NCBI RefSeq assembly: GCF_000247815.1 | Contig: NC_021686.1 | Span: 961,929 to 1,025,928, forward strand | Length of the DNA: 64,000 bases | Reading direction: 5' to 3' | Source of the DNA: Ficedula albicollis | Lineage: Eukaryota > Chordata > Aves > Passeriformes > Muscicapidae | In this document: positions 1 to 11,200 of the stretch, one piece after another | Position numbering within the stretch: position 1 is the stretch's first letter | Layout of the letters: the number at the start of each line of letters is the position of its first letter | Position numbers and translations under genes: made by a program | Notes under the pieces: model-generated | Databases searched by the model: none | What the model was told of the DNA's origin: nothing | Seen by the model: only the letters and a program-made list of their open reading frames with translations

Positions 1-86
1 ATAAAGTCCCAAACAGAAGTAGAAGCTGCTCTTATCAAAGGTCCCAGGAAGCTGATGTTGCTCCTATTTTCTTCTTGGGTGCTGCC

Positions 87-685
87 TGATGTTTGCAAAC
101 AAAAGCAAAAAGAAAAGCAATGGCAGGAAAAGCAGAAAAAGCACTAACTCTCCCCAGTACAAACTCTTATATAGAATCTTCCCAACAAGCTCAGACACAA
201 ACTCAGACCAGCACTCCTTAACCTGTTAGAATTCCAGTTTCTGAACACGCCAGGTTACGTATAGACTGCACGCACAACCTGTCTTGTTCGACCTGAAAAA
301 TGTCAGCAATATTCTTGCTATAGCTCTATTATGTCTAAGTATTGTCTACAGCCATGGTCCTGGAGCCTCCACTGAAAACACTAGACTGATGTTTACAAAC
401 AAAAGCAAAAAGAAAAGCAATGGCAGGAAAAGCAGAAAAAGCACTAACTCTCCCCAGTACAAACTCTTATATAGAATCTTCCCAACAAGCTCAGACACAA
501 ACTCAGACCAGCACTCCTTAACCTGTTAGAATTCCAGTTTCTGAACACGCCAGGTTACGTATAGACTGCACGCACAACCTGTCTTGTTCTACCTGAAAAA
601 TGTCAGCAATATTCTTGCTATAGCTCTATTATGTCTAAGTATTGTCTACAGCCATGGTCCTGGAGCCCCCACTGAAAACACTAGT
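87..685. repeat. Tandem repeat, 300 bp unit, two copies
   Basis: Copy 1 is 87-386 and copy 2 is 387-685, head to tail with exactly 300 bp period. I see only three substitutions (95/395, 290/590, 368/668), about 99% identity, so the duplication is recent or homogenised. Each unit holds a TATA-like CTTATATAGAA and a lysine-rich A-rich stretch, but no convincing gene. It could be a satellite unit at an array edge or a duplicated solo-LTR-like element. No TG...CA termini or primer-binding site is clear, so the family is left open. Confidence 0.9.
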
Positions 686-2494
686 GTGTTTTTCAACCTT
701 CACTAGAACTCACACTTCTACTTTGGTATCTAAACCTTTTACTTACTAAAAGCATTAGAGCTCATACTAAAACTTACTCACTGACTCACTTATCCTAAAA
801 CTTAAACTTACACCTCTGCCTTATGTGTGAGTGGCTTAATATACTTCAATCCATCCACAGGCTTTAATTCAATCCCCGCACTCTGATTTCTCTCTGAAGA
901 ATTCAGAGACTCCTGACTCCAACAGTTAGAGCTTTGTCCCTTGGCAAGGTGGTGCCAGGTGAAGGCTGACCATCTCCCTGATAGCCCCAACAATGGCACC
1001 CCAAAATCAGTGGGCCAGGTTAATCAGGATAATCAGGTTTATCCCAGCAGACACCCCAGAGAAGAGCACTCCAGCAGGTGGGGCTCAGAGAGGCAGCACA
1101 GGGGGGGTCATGCAAATTGCTCTGCACTGGAAAGCACGGAGAGAGCCAGAGCTGTCTGCCTGCATCCAAGGAAGCAGAGCTCATGGAACAAAAATGCAAT
1201 TCCCCAGGCTGAAATAGCACTGAATCCTGCAGGATTCTTTGCCACCATCCTTCCTGTGGTTTTATGATTCTGTGATGGTATTTGGTGATGGGAATGGGCT
1301 GGCCTTCCCCAGAAGAGCTGGTGTGGGGACAACCGGCATGGGCAAGCACCCAGAGGTCTCACCACGGGCAGCACTTGCTGCTGTCTCCCTCCACCACAGG
1401 GGTTCCATCTCCCAGCAGCCTGCACAGCCCCACAGATGTGCTGCCAACCACGGCAGCAGTGTGGGGAAGGGCCAGTGATGCCAAAGCTGAGGACGTGTGC
1501 CCACGTCCATGTGGAGCCCCCAGACCCCGTCCATCAGCACTGCTCCTCGCTGCCGTGGCGAGGGTGTGGGGCACGCCAGGGGACTGACACCAGGACCAAG
1601 AGCTCTGTGCTCAGCAGCACCAGCCGGGCTCTGCTGTTCCCCAAGGGCTGTTCCTCCTGCTCCTCCAGCACCATCAGAGCCCTTCAGCTGAGGACAGGCC
1701 CGACTGGAGCTGCTCTCCCGCAGGCGGGGAAGGAGGCGCTGCCCGTGAAAGCTTTCAGCTCATTAGCTGCCAGTGCAACAGTAATCAGGTTGATTTGTGC
1801 AGGAAGAACAGCAGGAACAGTCTTTCTTCCTCAGGCACCACCAACAGAGAAGGGAGAGCTCCCGTGGCCCCTCTGGTGCAGAATAGAGGAAGAGCATGTG
1901 GAATTCCAGCTCTGCCACGGAGATCTTCACAGGCTCTGGAGCCACTGCCACATGGAAAGGGATGGGAGAGCAGGAGACAGTAAGGGGCTGGCTCTGGGTG
2001 GTCCCCAGGCCCGCGCTGGGAGTGCAGGTGGGAGAGGAGGATGGTGAAGTGGCTGAACCAGCCTGGGTCACGCTCACCTGCCCCAGATTGCACTGGCTGT
2101 CCAGTTTTACTCGGGGCTTCTGCTCCTCACTCACAGTGCCATCAGCACAGAAACATCCAACAGCGTGCCACAAGGGAGCCCCGCTGCTGGAAAAGTGGGC
2201 AGACGTGGGGGCTGCAGCATCACTGCCCCGGCTGAGGGTCCCAAAGGACCTTGATCCCCATTCTGCCCCTCCAGCCCTGCCCCACATGGCACCAGGCAGG
2301 CGTGAGCTGGCGTAGGGCGTTCTTCAGAGGAGGCAGCAACAGAGAATGGGGCACCCAGCACCTGCTTTCTAACAGGCATTAAATACTCTCTGAGCTTCCT
2401 CAAGTGGGAAAACATCTCAAAACCCTTCCTCTGCGGTGGGACCAGACCTCAAACCCCATTCTTCTCCCCAGGGAAGAACATATTATCATATAAT
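686..2494. other. Intergenic, no gene recognised
   Basis: Moderately GC-rich sequence with short overlapping open frames on both strands that show no family resemblance and no splice-consistent exon chain. A motif near 1262-1275 (TTTATGATTCTGTGAT) resembles the 3' tail of CR1, but no recognisable CR1 body precedes it. Nothing else is supported. Confidence 0.5.
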
Positions 2495-2625
2495 TACAGA
2501 GTAACAGAATGGTTTGGTCTGGAAGGGACCTTTAAGATCACCTAGTCCAACTCCCTGCCATGGGTAAGGACACCTTCCACTATCCCAGGTTGCTCCAAGC
2601 CCCATCCAACCTGGCTTGGAACAGG
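2495..2625 (-). mobile_element. CR1 LINE 3' fragment
   Basis: The + strand carries the reverse complement of the avian CR1 3' end: an ACAGAATGGTTTGG-type start, then the AAGGGACCTTTAAGATCACC and CCCTGCCATGGG blocks, then the CCAGGTTGCTCCAAGCCCC block. It is a 5'-truncated insertion of the usual kind, about 130 bp, transcribed orientation minus. Confidence 0.85.
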
Positions 2626-3534
2626 AAGGTTTAGCTGATTATCACAGGCAAAACCAGAGAGTGGCAATCTGGCCCCGGCCTGTGTCTTTACTCCTAATCC
2701 CAAAAGTTCGTGGGGTTTGAGACAGAGGAATGTTTCCTGCCCACACCTCCAGCAAAACTTGTCTCCTGCTCCTGCATCAGCTCCTGCTGAGCTGTGGCTG
2801 GCACGTGGTGCAAGTGCCACATGCCTTCTCCTGGGCCATCCTCCCTGGCCCCACGGGACATTCCCGGTACAAGCTGTTTTCCTCACGGCTCTAGGGGAGA
2901 ACAACAGGGGCCCTGGGCTGTGCAGAGATGTTGTGGGGCTTTTTCTGGAAAGCTGTTAGCTGAGGGATGAGAGGGAACATGGTGAGGTAATTGGGGAAGA
3001 TGAGCCTAATCTCATTTTTTTGTTGTGAAAAGGGTGTGAAGAAGAGAAAAGGAGATGTTCTGGTAAATTACCATCAGGGCTGCTATAGTAACAGGGCTTT
3101 AAAGATTGCCTCGTTGGCCTCCTTGGGGCTATAGAAAGCTCTTCAGATTGTTCTGTAGTTTTCCACTCTCTCCTGGTGCAGGCTGGCCAGGGCTGCCTTG
3201 TCGACCGTGCCAGCCGTGCATCCACCACCACCATCATCCCATCTGTGCCAGCCCTGAGGGCAGGGAAGGCTCAGGGGAAGGAAGGGACTCAGTCCCAGGT
3301 AAGTTTGTTAAATTTTCCCTTCAGGCTCACAGAGAGTTTCAGGGAAGTACCTCTACTCACTTATTACTTCTTTTTTCTCCCCCCACTCATTACCCTGACT
3401 CATTTCCCTGCAGGGAGTCAGAGAGGGGCCGTAGGAAAGCAGCTGGTGCATCACAGGCTGCACAGTGCAGCACCAGACCTGGGAGCAGGGTCCGAGGGCA
3501 TGAGCAGCCAGAGCCTCCCTTGGCCAGCACAGCA

Positions 3535-4570
3535 CCCTGAGCTGAGCCTGGAACTGAGCCTGGAACTGAGCCCTGCCCTGAGCCCTGTCCTGAGCCTGGA
3601 ACTGAGCCTGGAACTGAGCGAGCCCGGAACTGAGCCCTGTCCTGAACCCTGACCTGAGCCCTGTCCTAAATACTGCCCTGAACTCTGCCCTGACCCTGAC
3701 ATGCTGTCCTAAACACTGCCCTGAACTCTGCCCTGACCCTGACATGAGCCTGGGGCTGAGCCCTGTCCTGAGCCTGGAACTGAACCCTGACCTGAGCCTG
3801 CCCTGAGCCTGGGGCTGAGCCCTGCCCTGAGCCCTGCCCTGAGCCCTGTCCTGAGCCCGGGGCTGAGCCCTGCCCTGGGCCTGTCCTGAGCCCTGTCCTG
3901 AGCCCTGTCCTGAGCCTGGAACTGAGCCCTGCCCTGAGCCCTGACCTGAGCCTGGAACTGAGCCCTGCCCTGGGCCTGTCCTGAGCCCTGTCCTGAGCCT
4001 GGGGCTGAACCCTGACCTGAGCCTGGGGCTGAGCCTGGGGCTGAGCCCTGCTCTGGGCCTGTCTGCGGGGCTGAACCCTGACCTGACCCTGGGGCTGAGC
4101 CCTGCTCTGGGCCTGTCTGCCCTGAGCTCTGTCCTAAGCCTGGAACTGAACCCTGACCTGACCCTGTCCTGAGCCCGGGGCTGAGCCCTGCCCTGAGCCT
4201 GCCCTGAGCCCTGTCCTGAGCCCTGTCCTGAGCCTGGAACTGAGCCCTGCCCTGAGCCCTGTCCTGAGCCTGGAACTGAGCCTGGAACTGAGCGAGCCCG
4301 GAACTGAGCCCTGTCCTGAACCCTGACCTGAGCCCTGTCCTAAATACTGCCCTGAACTCTGCCCTGACCCTGACATGAGCCTGGGGCTGAGCCCTGCCCT
4401 GAGCTCTGTCCTAAGCCTGGAACTGAACCCTGACCTGACCCTGTCCTGAGCCCGGGGCTGAGCCCTGCCCTGAGCCTGCCCTGAGCCCTGTCCTGAGCCC
4501 TGTCCTGAGCCCGGGGCTGAACCCTGACCTGACCCTGGGGCTGAGCCCTGCTCTGGGCCTGTCTGCTCCT
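3535..4570. repeat. 12 bp-unit minisatellite with higher-order repeat
   Basis: About 1 kb built of diverged 12 bp units of the form CTGAGCCCTGTC / CTGAGCCTGGAA / CTGACCCTGACC. A longer block is repeated within the array: a distinctive AGCGAGCCCGGAAC segment and the roughly 90 bases after it occur at 3617 and again at 4291, a 674 bp offset, so the array has also grown by block duplication. Because 12 is divisible by 3, long low-complexity frames run through it on both strands; these are repeat by-products and not genes. Confidence 0.92.
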
Positions 4571-7500
4571 CTGGCCCTGCCAGCAGGTGCTGGGGTGCAC
4601 AGTCCCCACAAAGGGCTGAGCCAGCACAGAGCCACGTGAGCCGTGAGCCAAGGGGGGAACATCACTTGCCACAGCTGTGCAGCTCCCTAAGAGCTGCTTC
4701 CCACCCCTGAAGGGAACAGCTTCCTTCCTCTTTTTAAAGGAAATCTCCAAACATCTGTGCAGCAGTGCAGTGCCCCCACTCTGAAGTGCCATCAGATGCC
4801 TCTGCTGCGATGATGAGGAAGAGTTTTTCCTCTAATCTCACATCAAGCTGCTGGAGTTTGCCCCTTACACAGGGGCCATTTCTATTTCTGAGCAGTTCCT
4901 CATCCCTGCAGAGCTGCTGCTTCCCTCTGTATCCTTGACAGCTGCCCTTGTTTCCAGCACAGTCAGCCTCTGGGTCAGACGAGTTGCTTCAGAGTATTTG
5001 CTGGACAAATAGAATTTAACAGGATTTTTGGTTCCAGGAACTACTCATGAACTCCTGTTCTCTCCTTCCACTCATAAACGCATTTCATTTCTCTTCAACA
5101 CCAGCTTAATGTAGGTGGAGGTGTCTGTATTTTAGGTCTTTGTTTCTCTGGAATTCACTGGAATGGAGAAATGCTAATGTGTAATTTCTGCAGGAGGGAG
5201 AATGTGTTAACAGCCAAATCCCTCAGAGGACCCCAGATTAATTTAGTAAAAACAAAGAGCCGTGTGAATTCTGGTGTGAATTCAGTGAATTCTGCCATGA
5301 GGAACAGGAACTCAATAGGTGTGCTGGTCTGTGGCTTCACACATTGACGAGTTTTCAGTAATTTCGCTGCAGATTCATATAAATAATTTGTCTTATTCTT
5401 TATTAAAATAGCACCTAAGGTGAAATTCAATTTCAGATGAGACGTGTCCCTGTGCTGAAGAACTCAGGCTCTTCTAGATATGTTGCAATATATTGAAACC
5501 AAGGACAAGTGAATGTAGATTTGGCTCCCAGCACATGCAGCCATGCAGACCCTCAGAAGCAGAGAGCACCAACACTTGTTATCACCTGGGCACACACAGG
5601 TAGCCCCAGCAAGGAGAGGAAAGTTCCTGCCTTCTGCAGGTGTAAATCTCAGCTGGGAGCAGCCCTGGGCTGTCAGACAGACAGAGGGATGCCAGGGGAT
5701 AACACCACCCCTCTGGGAGGCAGCAATGCCCTCGGACTCGTGTGCTGCAGCTGGGCAATTCCTCTTTGCCCCAGAGCTGGCCTGGCCCTGGGCAGGAGGA
5801 GGGAGCAGCTCTCCCAGGCTGCCACTCCTCAGAGCACAGAGCACGAGCAGCTGGACTCTGGAAGGAGGTCATTCCTAGTCTCACTAAAAAAACACTGTAT
5901 TTTTTTCATGTTTTAATGAAAGATTGCTCAGAAGGTTCTTCTGTTTGTGTTATGAAATTTTTTGGAGCTTACCAGGATGTGGCTGTTATTCATCTTTTTT
6001 CAGGCTTGTGAGCTGAAGGGTAAAGTTTTATTAACACCTTCTTAGAGGAAAGGACTCAGCCTTGGGGTTCCATGCATATTTACATTCAATGCTAAATATG
6101 CAGGCGTATTCCTCTTGACATTTCACTTGGTTTCTCGCTGAGAACAGGAATCTTGCCATCCTCTTTTTTAAGCATTGTGCAATAAGCAGATGGAAAACAG
6201 CCCTTGGCTATGAGAGAGAGATCTGAAGATCTGACGTGGAAGTTTTGCTCTCTAAGAAACTCTGCTGCTGGTTGCTAGCAGCTGGTGTTGGGTTCAGTTT
6301 CTCCATGATGAGAAGCAGTAAATGTAAGGGGCTTTCCTGTTGGAGGACAAAAGATGGCTTTAAAAAAGATGCTTTGCCTTTAGAACTGGACATCTGGAAC
6401 TGGTTCCCATTTTTGCTGTAGATCCCACATGTGACTTTTCCAAAGCCTTTGCTTTTCATCTTGACATCTCCTGCTGAAGCTCTGAACACTCGGCCAGGGA
6501 CTGCAGTGCCTTGTGTCAGAAGATGATGATTTAAAAGGCAGTCCTTGGATGCTGAGATAAGGTCTGGTGATGATTCATCCTAAATGGAAGCCATCCCTGC
6601 TTGCTGCCCTTTGAAATGCACCTCTGCACCCAGTGCTCTCTGGGAGACAGGACTAACACCCAGGAAGTTTTTGTGGCACAACCCTCACTTGCAATTTGTA
6701 AAGCTTTTCAATTGGCCGGGAAAGGCTGAAAATTGCTCTCTAAAAGCTTCCCATTGCTCCTGTCTCACTCTTCCCCGCTGTGTAAGGACAGGTGTAGTTC
6801 AGTAAAAAGTTCAGTTGCAAACTTTGGAGAAGTTCAGTATCAGGAGACTTTTAATCTGCGGGTGCTAACTTTGCCTGAAGTCTGGCAGAGCTGGAGACAG
6901 CTCCCTCTGGGAGATCAGGGTAGGTTTGTAGCAGTTCAGCCCGTCCTGCTGCTCTGGAGGATGCCTTCCTCCATGAACCTCCAGCCTTACATCCTAATTA
7001 AACCACTCAATCTCCAATTCTTCAGACTCTAGAGAAAAAAAGCTCTAAATGTGGAACAGAGTGTAAATAGATCAATCAGTGTCTGTCTCCAGACTGCACA
7101 GTTGATGTGCCTGGCTAGGTGGAATGAATGCAAGGGCTGGGGTGACTGTCTGATCTGTGCCCATCTGTTTATCCAAGCCTCTGCTGGTCAAAGCATGGAA
7201 GGAAGGCGAGGTGGGTGAGCTGGGAGTGGCTGTGTTACCCTCTCAAATGGCACCTGAGGAAACTTCAGTTGTGTCTAAAAAATATGATAGTAGAAGCCCA
7301 CTGCACATCGTAGGAGCTGTTGTATGCTATTCCTCTTCATCTTGATGCCCACGTTGTCAGTATTCGTTTTCTGTTTGTCACTTTTGCTTGACAAGAAGAT
7401 GTCAAGTTGGTGTTTAATGCAGCCTTGAGGATGTTTATTGTGTATTGTGCCATCACTTTAATGTTCATAGATTGCTGGGCTGCAGAGGAGTGCTATCGAC

Positions 7501-7817
7501 CAGGGATGTGAGCAAACCCCAGCAGTAGGGCTTTTTTAGAAAAGTAAGCAACTGCCTTTGGATATGGGCCCAGATTTTGGGCTAGTATCTTTAGGGCAAT
7601 TATTTCTTTTTATGGGAAAATAGGAAGAATGGTTTACTTACATCTGGCAGTCCAGGCCTGGGGCTGACATAAGAGCCTTCTCAAGTTGATAGAAGGCTCG
7701 TGTGGTCTTCTTTGTTTTTGTTCTTAGTTGCAATGAGAGCATACAGTGGTTTTATAAGTAGTTTATAATTATAGATTCACAATTTGCACTACTTTGTTAT
7801 TTTAAAAAAGGCTCACA
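4571..7817. other. Intergenic, no gene recognised
   Basis: Unique-looking, AT-richer sequence with no recognised coding exon, repeat family or RNA gene. Short frames present (for example around 5464-5916 and 6208-6489) have no recognisable domain and overlap each other on both strands. Confidence 0.5.
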
Positions 7818-8245
7818 ATTCTTTGATTTGTTTTAGATTTTGGAGTTTGACAAATTGCTTCTTTATGATTTTGCCTTAAGGTTTGTTGTTTAGCAGTGAT
7901 CTCGTATTTTAGGTAGATTACTTTTTGCTTTGCTACTTGACCCTTCTTCTTTGATACCCTGTACCCCTGGAATCCCAGAAAATTTAGGAGGCTTACTGTT
8001 GAGGCCACACATGCTTCTTTTGTTTGGGTGGCTATTAGGAGGTCATTTACATACTGCAACAGCCTCCCTTTTCCTGGTGGGGCTTCCCAAGCCTCCAGGT
8101 TTTTTCCTGGCAGCTTTGTGCCAGATGTTTCTCGCCACAAACTGCTCTGTGGTGGTAGCAAACTCAGGCTGGCCAGGCAGCACAGCATCAGTAAGCAATC
8201 CCTCCTGAAACACAGAATATATTGAGTTCTCCAGGGGGTGCCCAA
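7818..8245 (-). pseudogene. Decayed endogenous retrovirus pol fragment (reverse transcriptase)
   Basis: A minus-strand frame contains LLQYVNDLLIA at about codons 62-72 (YVND at 8042-8053), followed by a Gly-Tyr-Arg-Val-Ser-Lys-Lys segment and a K-V-x-Y-L-x-Y-E segment. This is the usual order in the palm and early thumb region of gammaretrovirus-like reverse transcriptase. The first Asp of the conserved YVDD catalytic motif is Asn here. The sequence upstream of the motif does not follow the fingers/palm pattern in this frame, and RT-like residues appear in another frame, so at least one frameshift is present. No gag, env or paired LTRs were recognised nearby. It is a broken fossil without expected activity. 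Confidence 0.8.
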
Positions 8246-11200
8246 GGCCCTGCCCCTGCCCAGGTCACAGGCGTTGGGGCTGGATCTGGAGTTTCCAGCT
8301 GGATGGCTCAGCTGAATGCTTTTACTGGAGTTCTAACACTTGCCTGAACTGGGGGCTGCCTATGCCAGATCTTAAGCTGAAACAGCACAAATTTTGGCCC
8401 AAAATGAGATGATTCTCTGGGGGGATCAGAGAAGTGCACCGTGCCTCTGCTGGCAGAGGCTGTGCCCAAGGCTGTCCTCCTGCTGGAACTGAACAGAGAG
8501 GGGGCTCAGCCTGCCCGCAGCCACGCAGAGTTACTTGGTACATTCCCAGGAGGAGCCTGTTAATCCCTTTGACATGGCTTGATTTCAATCAACGCAGGAA
8601 CACTCGGCCCACGCAGGTTGTACTGATACTGCTATTTAGCTGCAGCAGGGTTCCCATCTCTTCTGATACTTTATGTGTTTTGTAAATGCAGTGTCACAGA
8701 CTCCTGCTGCCCGGGCAGTCCTACGTGCTTTGTTCCCAGTGTCCATCCCTGGCAATGCCCTGGCTTTTCCTTCAGTTTCAGAATTTTTAGTCTCACAGAT
8801 TTTGGGTATCTGACCCTCCATAGCCTTGATGAAGACAGAACACCTTCAAGCCAGGTGTCAGCAAAATGTCCCCAGGTGATGTTGAGCAAAGAGAAATTCC
8901 TGACCATCAGCGTTGTGGTGGTGCATGCACAGGTGCACCCAAAGGATGGTGGTGGCCCCATACCTCAGCGAGCTGTGTGCAGTTTTGGATGCCAAAATGG
9001 AAGAAAGATTGCACAGCGCTGACATCTCGAAACCCCATCAGGAAAGCTTTATCCCTTGGAGACCTTTTCTGAGATCACCTGAATTCCTGGCAACTTTGCG
9101 CTTATCTCCATTTGGAGAAGTCCAGGTCAAGCTGACTAACCATCATCAGAGATGAAGAGCAGGAAATCAAGCCATCAATCAGCCACAAGGAGCACACAGC
9201 AGCATGAAGAAGCCCATTAGAGGCAAAGTGGACCTGTCAGAGCCTCAGCGTGAGGTGCCTCTTGGCAGGAGAGACTCCCACGCTTTAACGCTGCCTCTCA
9301 GAGAGAACTTAGTGTCGTTTTCTACAGCGCCTCATAAAGCAATTAAAATAAATGCCTTCAGAATACAGTTTTCTTCTCTCTCTGGGAATGTTTCCAGCTC
9401 GCTCAGTTACAGCATCACCACAAAGAAAATGAAATTTTGTAATGATTGAGGACAGATACCAGCAGAGGGTAATAGCTTAACTGTGGACCTGCTGGAGCGC
9501 TGGGGCAATGCCAGGAAGGCACATTCAGAGGTCTTGGCCTGACTCTTTACCCTCCTGGTGCCACCAGGAAGGGTTCAGGATCACAGAGAGGTGCTGCTGT
9601 GCCAGCTGGGAGCAGTACAGAGCTCTCCTGGTGTGCCACACCCAGCGTGGGCTGGTGCTTGTAGGCCTCGGCACAGTGAATCGTATTAAAAACTGAGTTT
9701 ATTTTCCTTCCCACTGTCTGTCCTGTCCCCTCTTGCTGTCCTGCAGGCTGCCTCTTCTCCATCCTGTCTGCTCTCGCCCAGTCACTCGCTGTTTTCCAGT
9801 GTCTTCCACCAACCTTTTTGCTCCTGCAACTGTGTTTATTGCTCTCCTCTTCCTTCCTGTTGCAGACACTCTCCCCTTCCTCCTTGCTGATGTCCTGGCT
9901 CCGAGTTTGCCGGTGTTGGGTTGCAGATTGCTGGGACAGAGCCTGGCCCTTGCACCGTGCCTGGTGTATTCCTGTCAGACACGTTAGGCAGGCTGAGCCC
10001 ACGGCAGCTTTTGGAACACATTCCCATGCTGGTCTCTTCTGATCTGCTTGCTCAAGCTTCCTCTGTTACACCCTCAGCCCACTTACAGAAATCGCTGCTA
10101 ATTTTGTAGCTCATAAAGCCAGAAATGCAATTAAAACCATATCAGTAACTTCCTTTTCTCACACCAAGGCTCCCTTGCAAATGTTTTATTTCACAGGACG
10201 TTAAAAAATATCTTGATTTACAGCAGAAAATGAAAAAATGTTGTCTTCAAATTTGGTGTCTATGACTACCTGGACACAATTTTTTTTGGATTTATCGCAT
10301 TGCCATGCAGTGCCAAGCGAGCACACGCTTCTGGTAGGAGCCAATTCACAGCACTTGTGCAGAGCCTGAAACATGAGGGGCTTCACACACAGCATCAACC
10401 ACTCAGGGCTACTGTAATGCCAACAACAGAATTACAGCAGGGCCATGATTTTGCAGGAGCAGTCTTTAAATTTAACTTACACCAGAGCAAGAGGAAGGCA
10501 GTTCCACAGCTGAGTTTCCAGCCTGTGGTCGCCTGCTGCAGATCTTATTTCCAACATCAAGAATGTCCCTTTTGCCTGAATTCACCCCACTTTATGCATT
10601 TGGAGCCTAAAAAACGGGGTCTGTCTTGGTGATACACCCACACAGTGTGTGACTCACATGCCAGAGAAGCCCTGGCTCTAGCCCTTCACTGCAGGCTCCA
10701 CCAGGGACAGTGGGCACCAAGACTCAGGGTAGGTGATTTAATTAAGGTCTGAATGTAGGCTGGATGAGTGTCAGCTCTTCATTCTCATCGCAGTCGCCAC
10801 GGAACAAAGCGAAAATTGCACTCACCTCACTAGGGATTTGGGAAGTGGAAATTTGCCTCCTGCTGAGCCTTGTGAACAGGTGGGATTTGGATCTAGTGGA
10901 GGGAGAGTGAGGATCAGTCAGGTAAGTTCCTCAGTGTGATGGGACATATGCACAGGAAATACACCCAAAGTCTACCTTCCTCGGTACAAACAAGCAGGAT
11001 GACAAATTTCTTGCTTAGAAATCCACATCTCCTTGCAGTGGAAGTACCTGACCCACAGGCAGTCTTCTGCAGGGCTCAGGCTCATGCAATCCATGCAGCC
11101 AGTGCCCACCTTCCCCCTTGCTGTGCCCCTTCCCCAGCTTGGTGAGGCTGTGCAGGGAAAATGCACTTTTACAAGGTTGGTTTTCAAACAACCAGGGAGT

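Noticed and set aside
284..529. 81-residue frame with a hydrophobic start, in the 300 bp repeat
   Set aside because: Spans the junction of the two repeat copies, so it is a product of the duplication. No family resemblance.
3353..4792. Ser/Gly/Gln-Ala-rich proteins on the minus strand
   Set aside because: They are read from the 12 bp minisatellite, whose period is a multiple of three and keeps frames open. No start context, splice sites or flanking domain.
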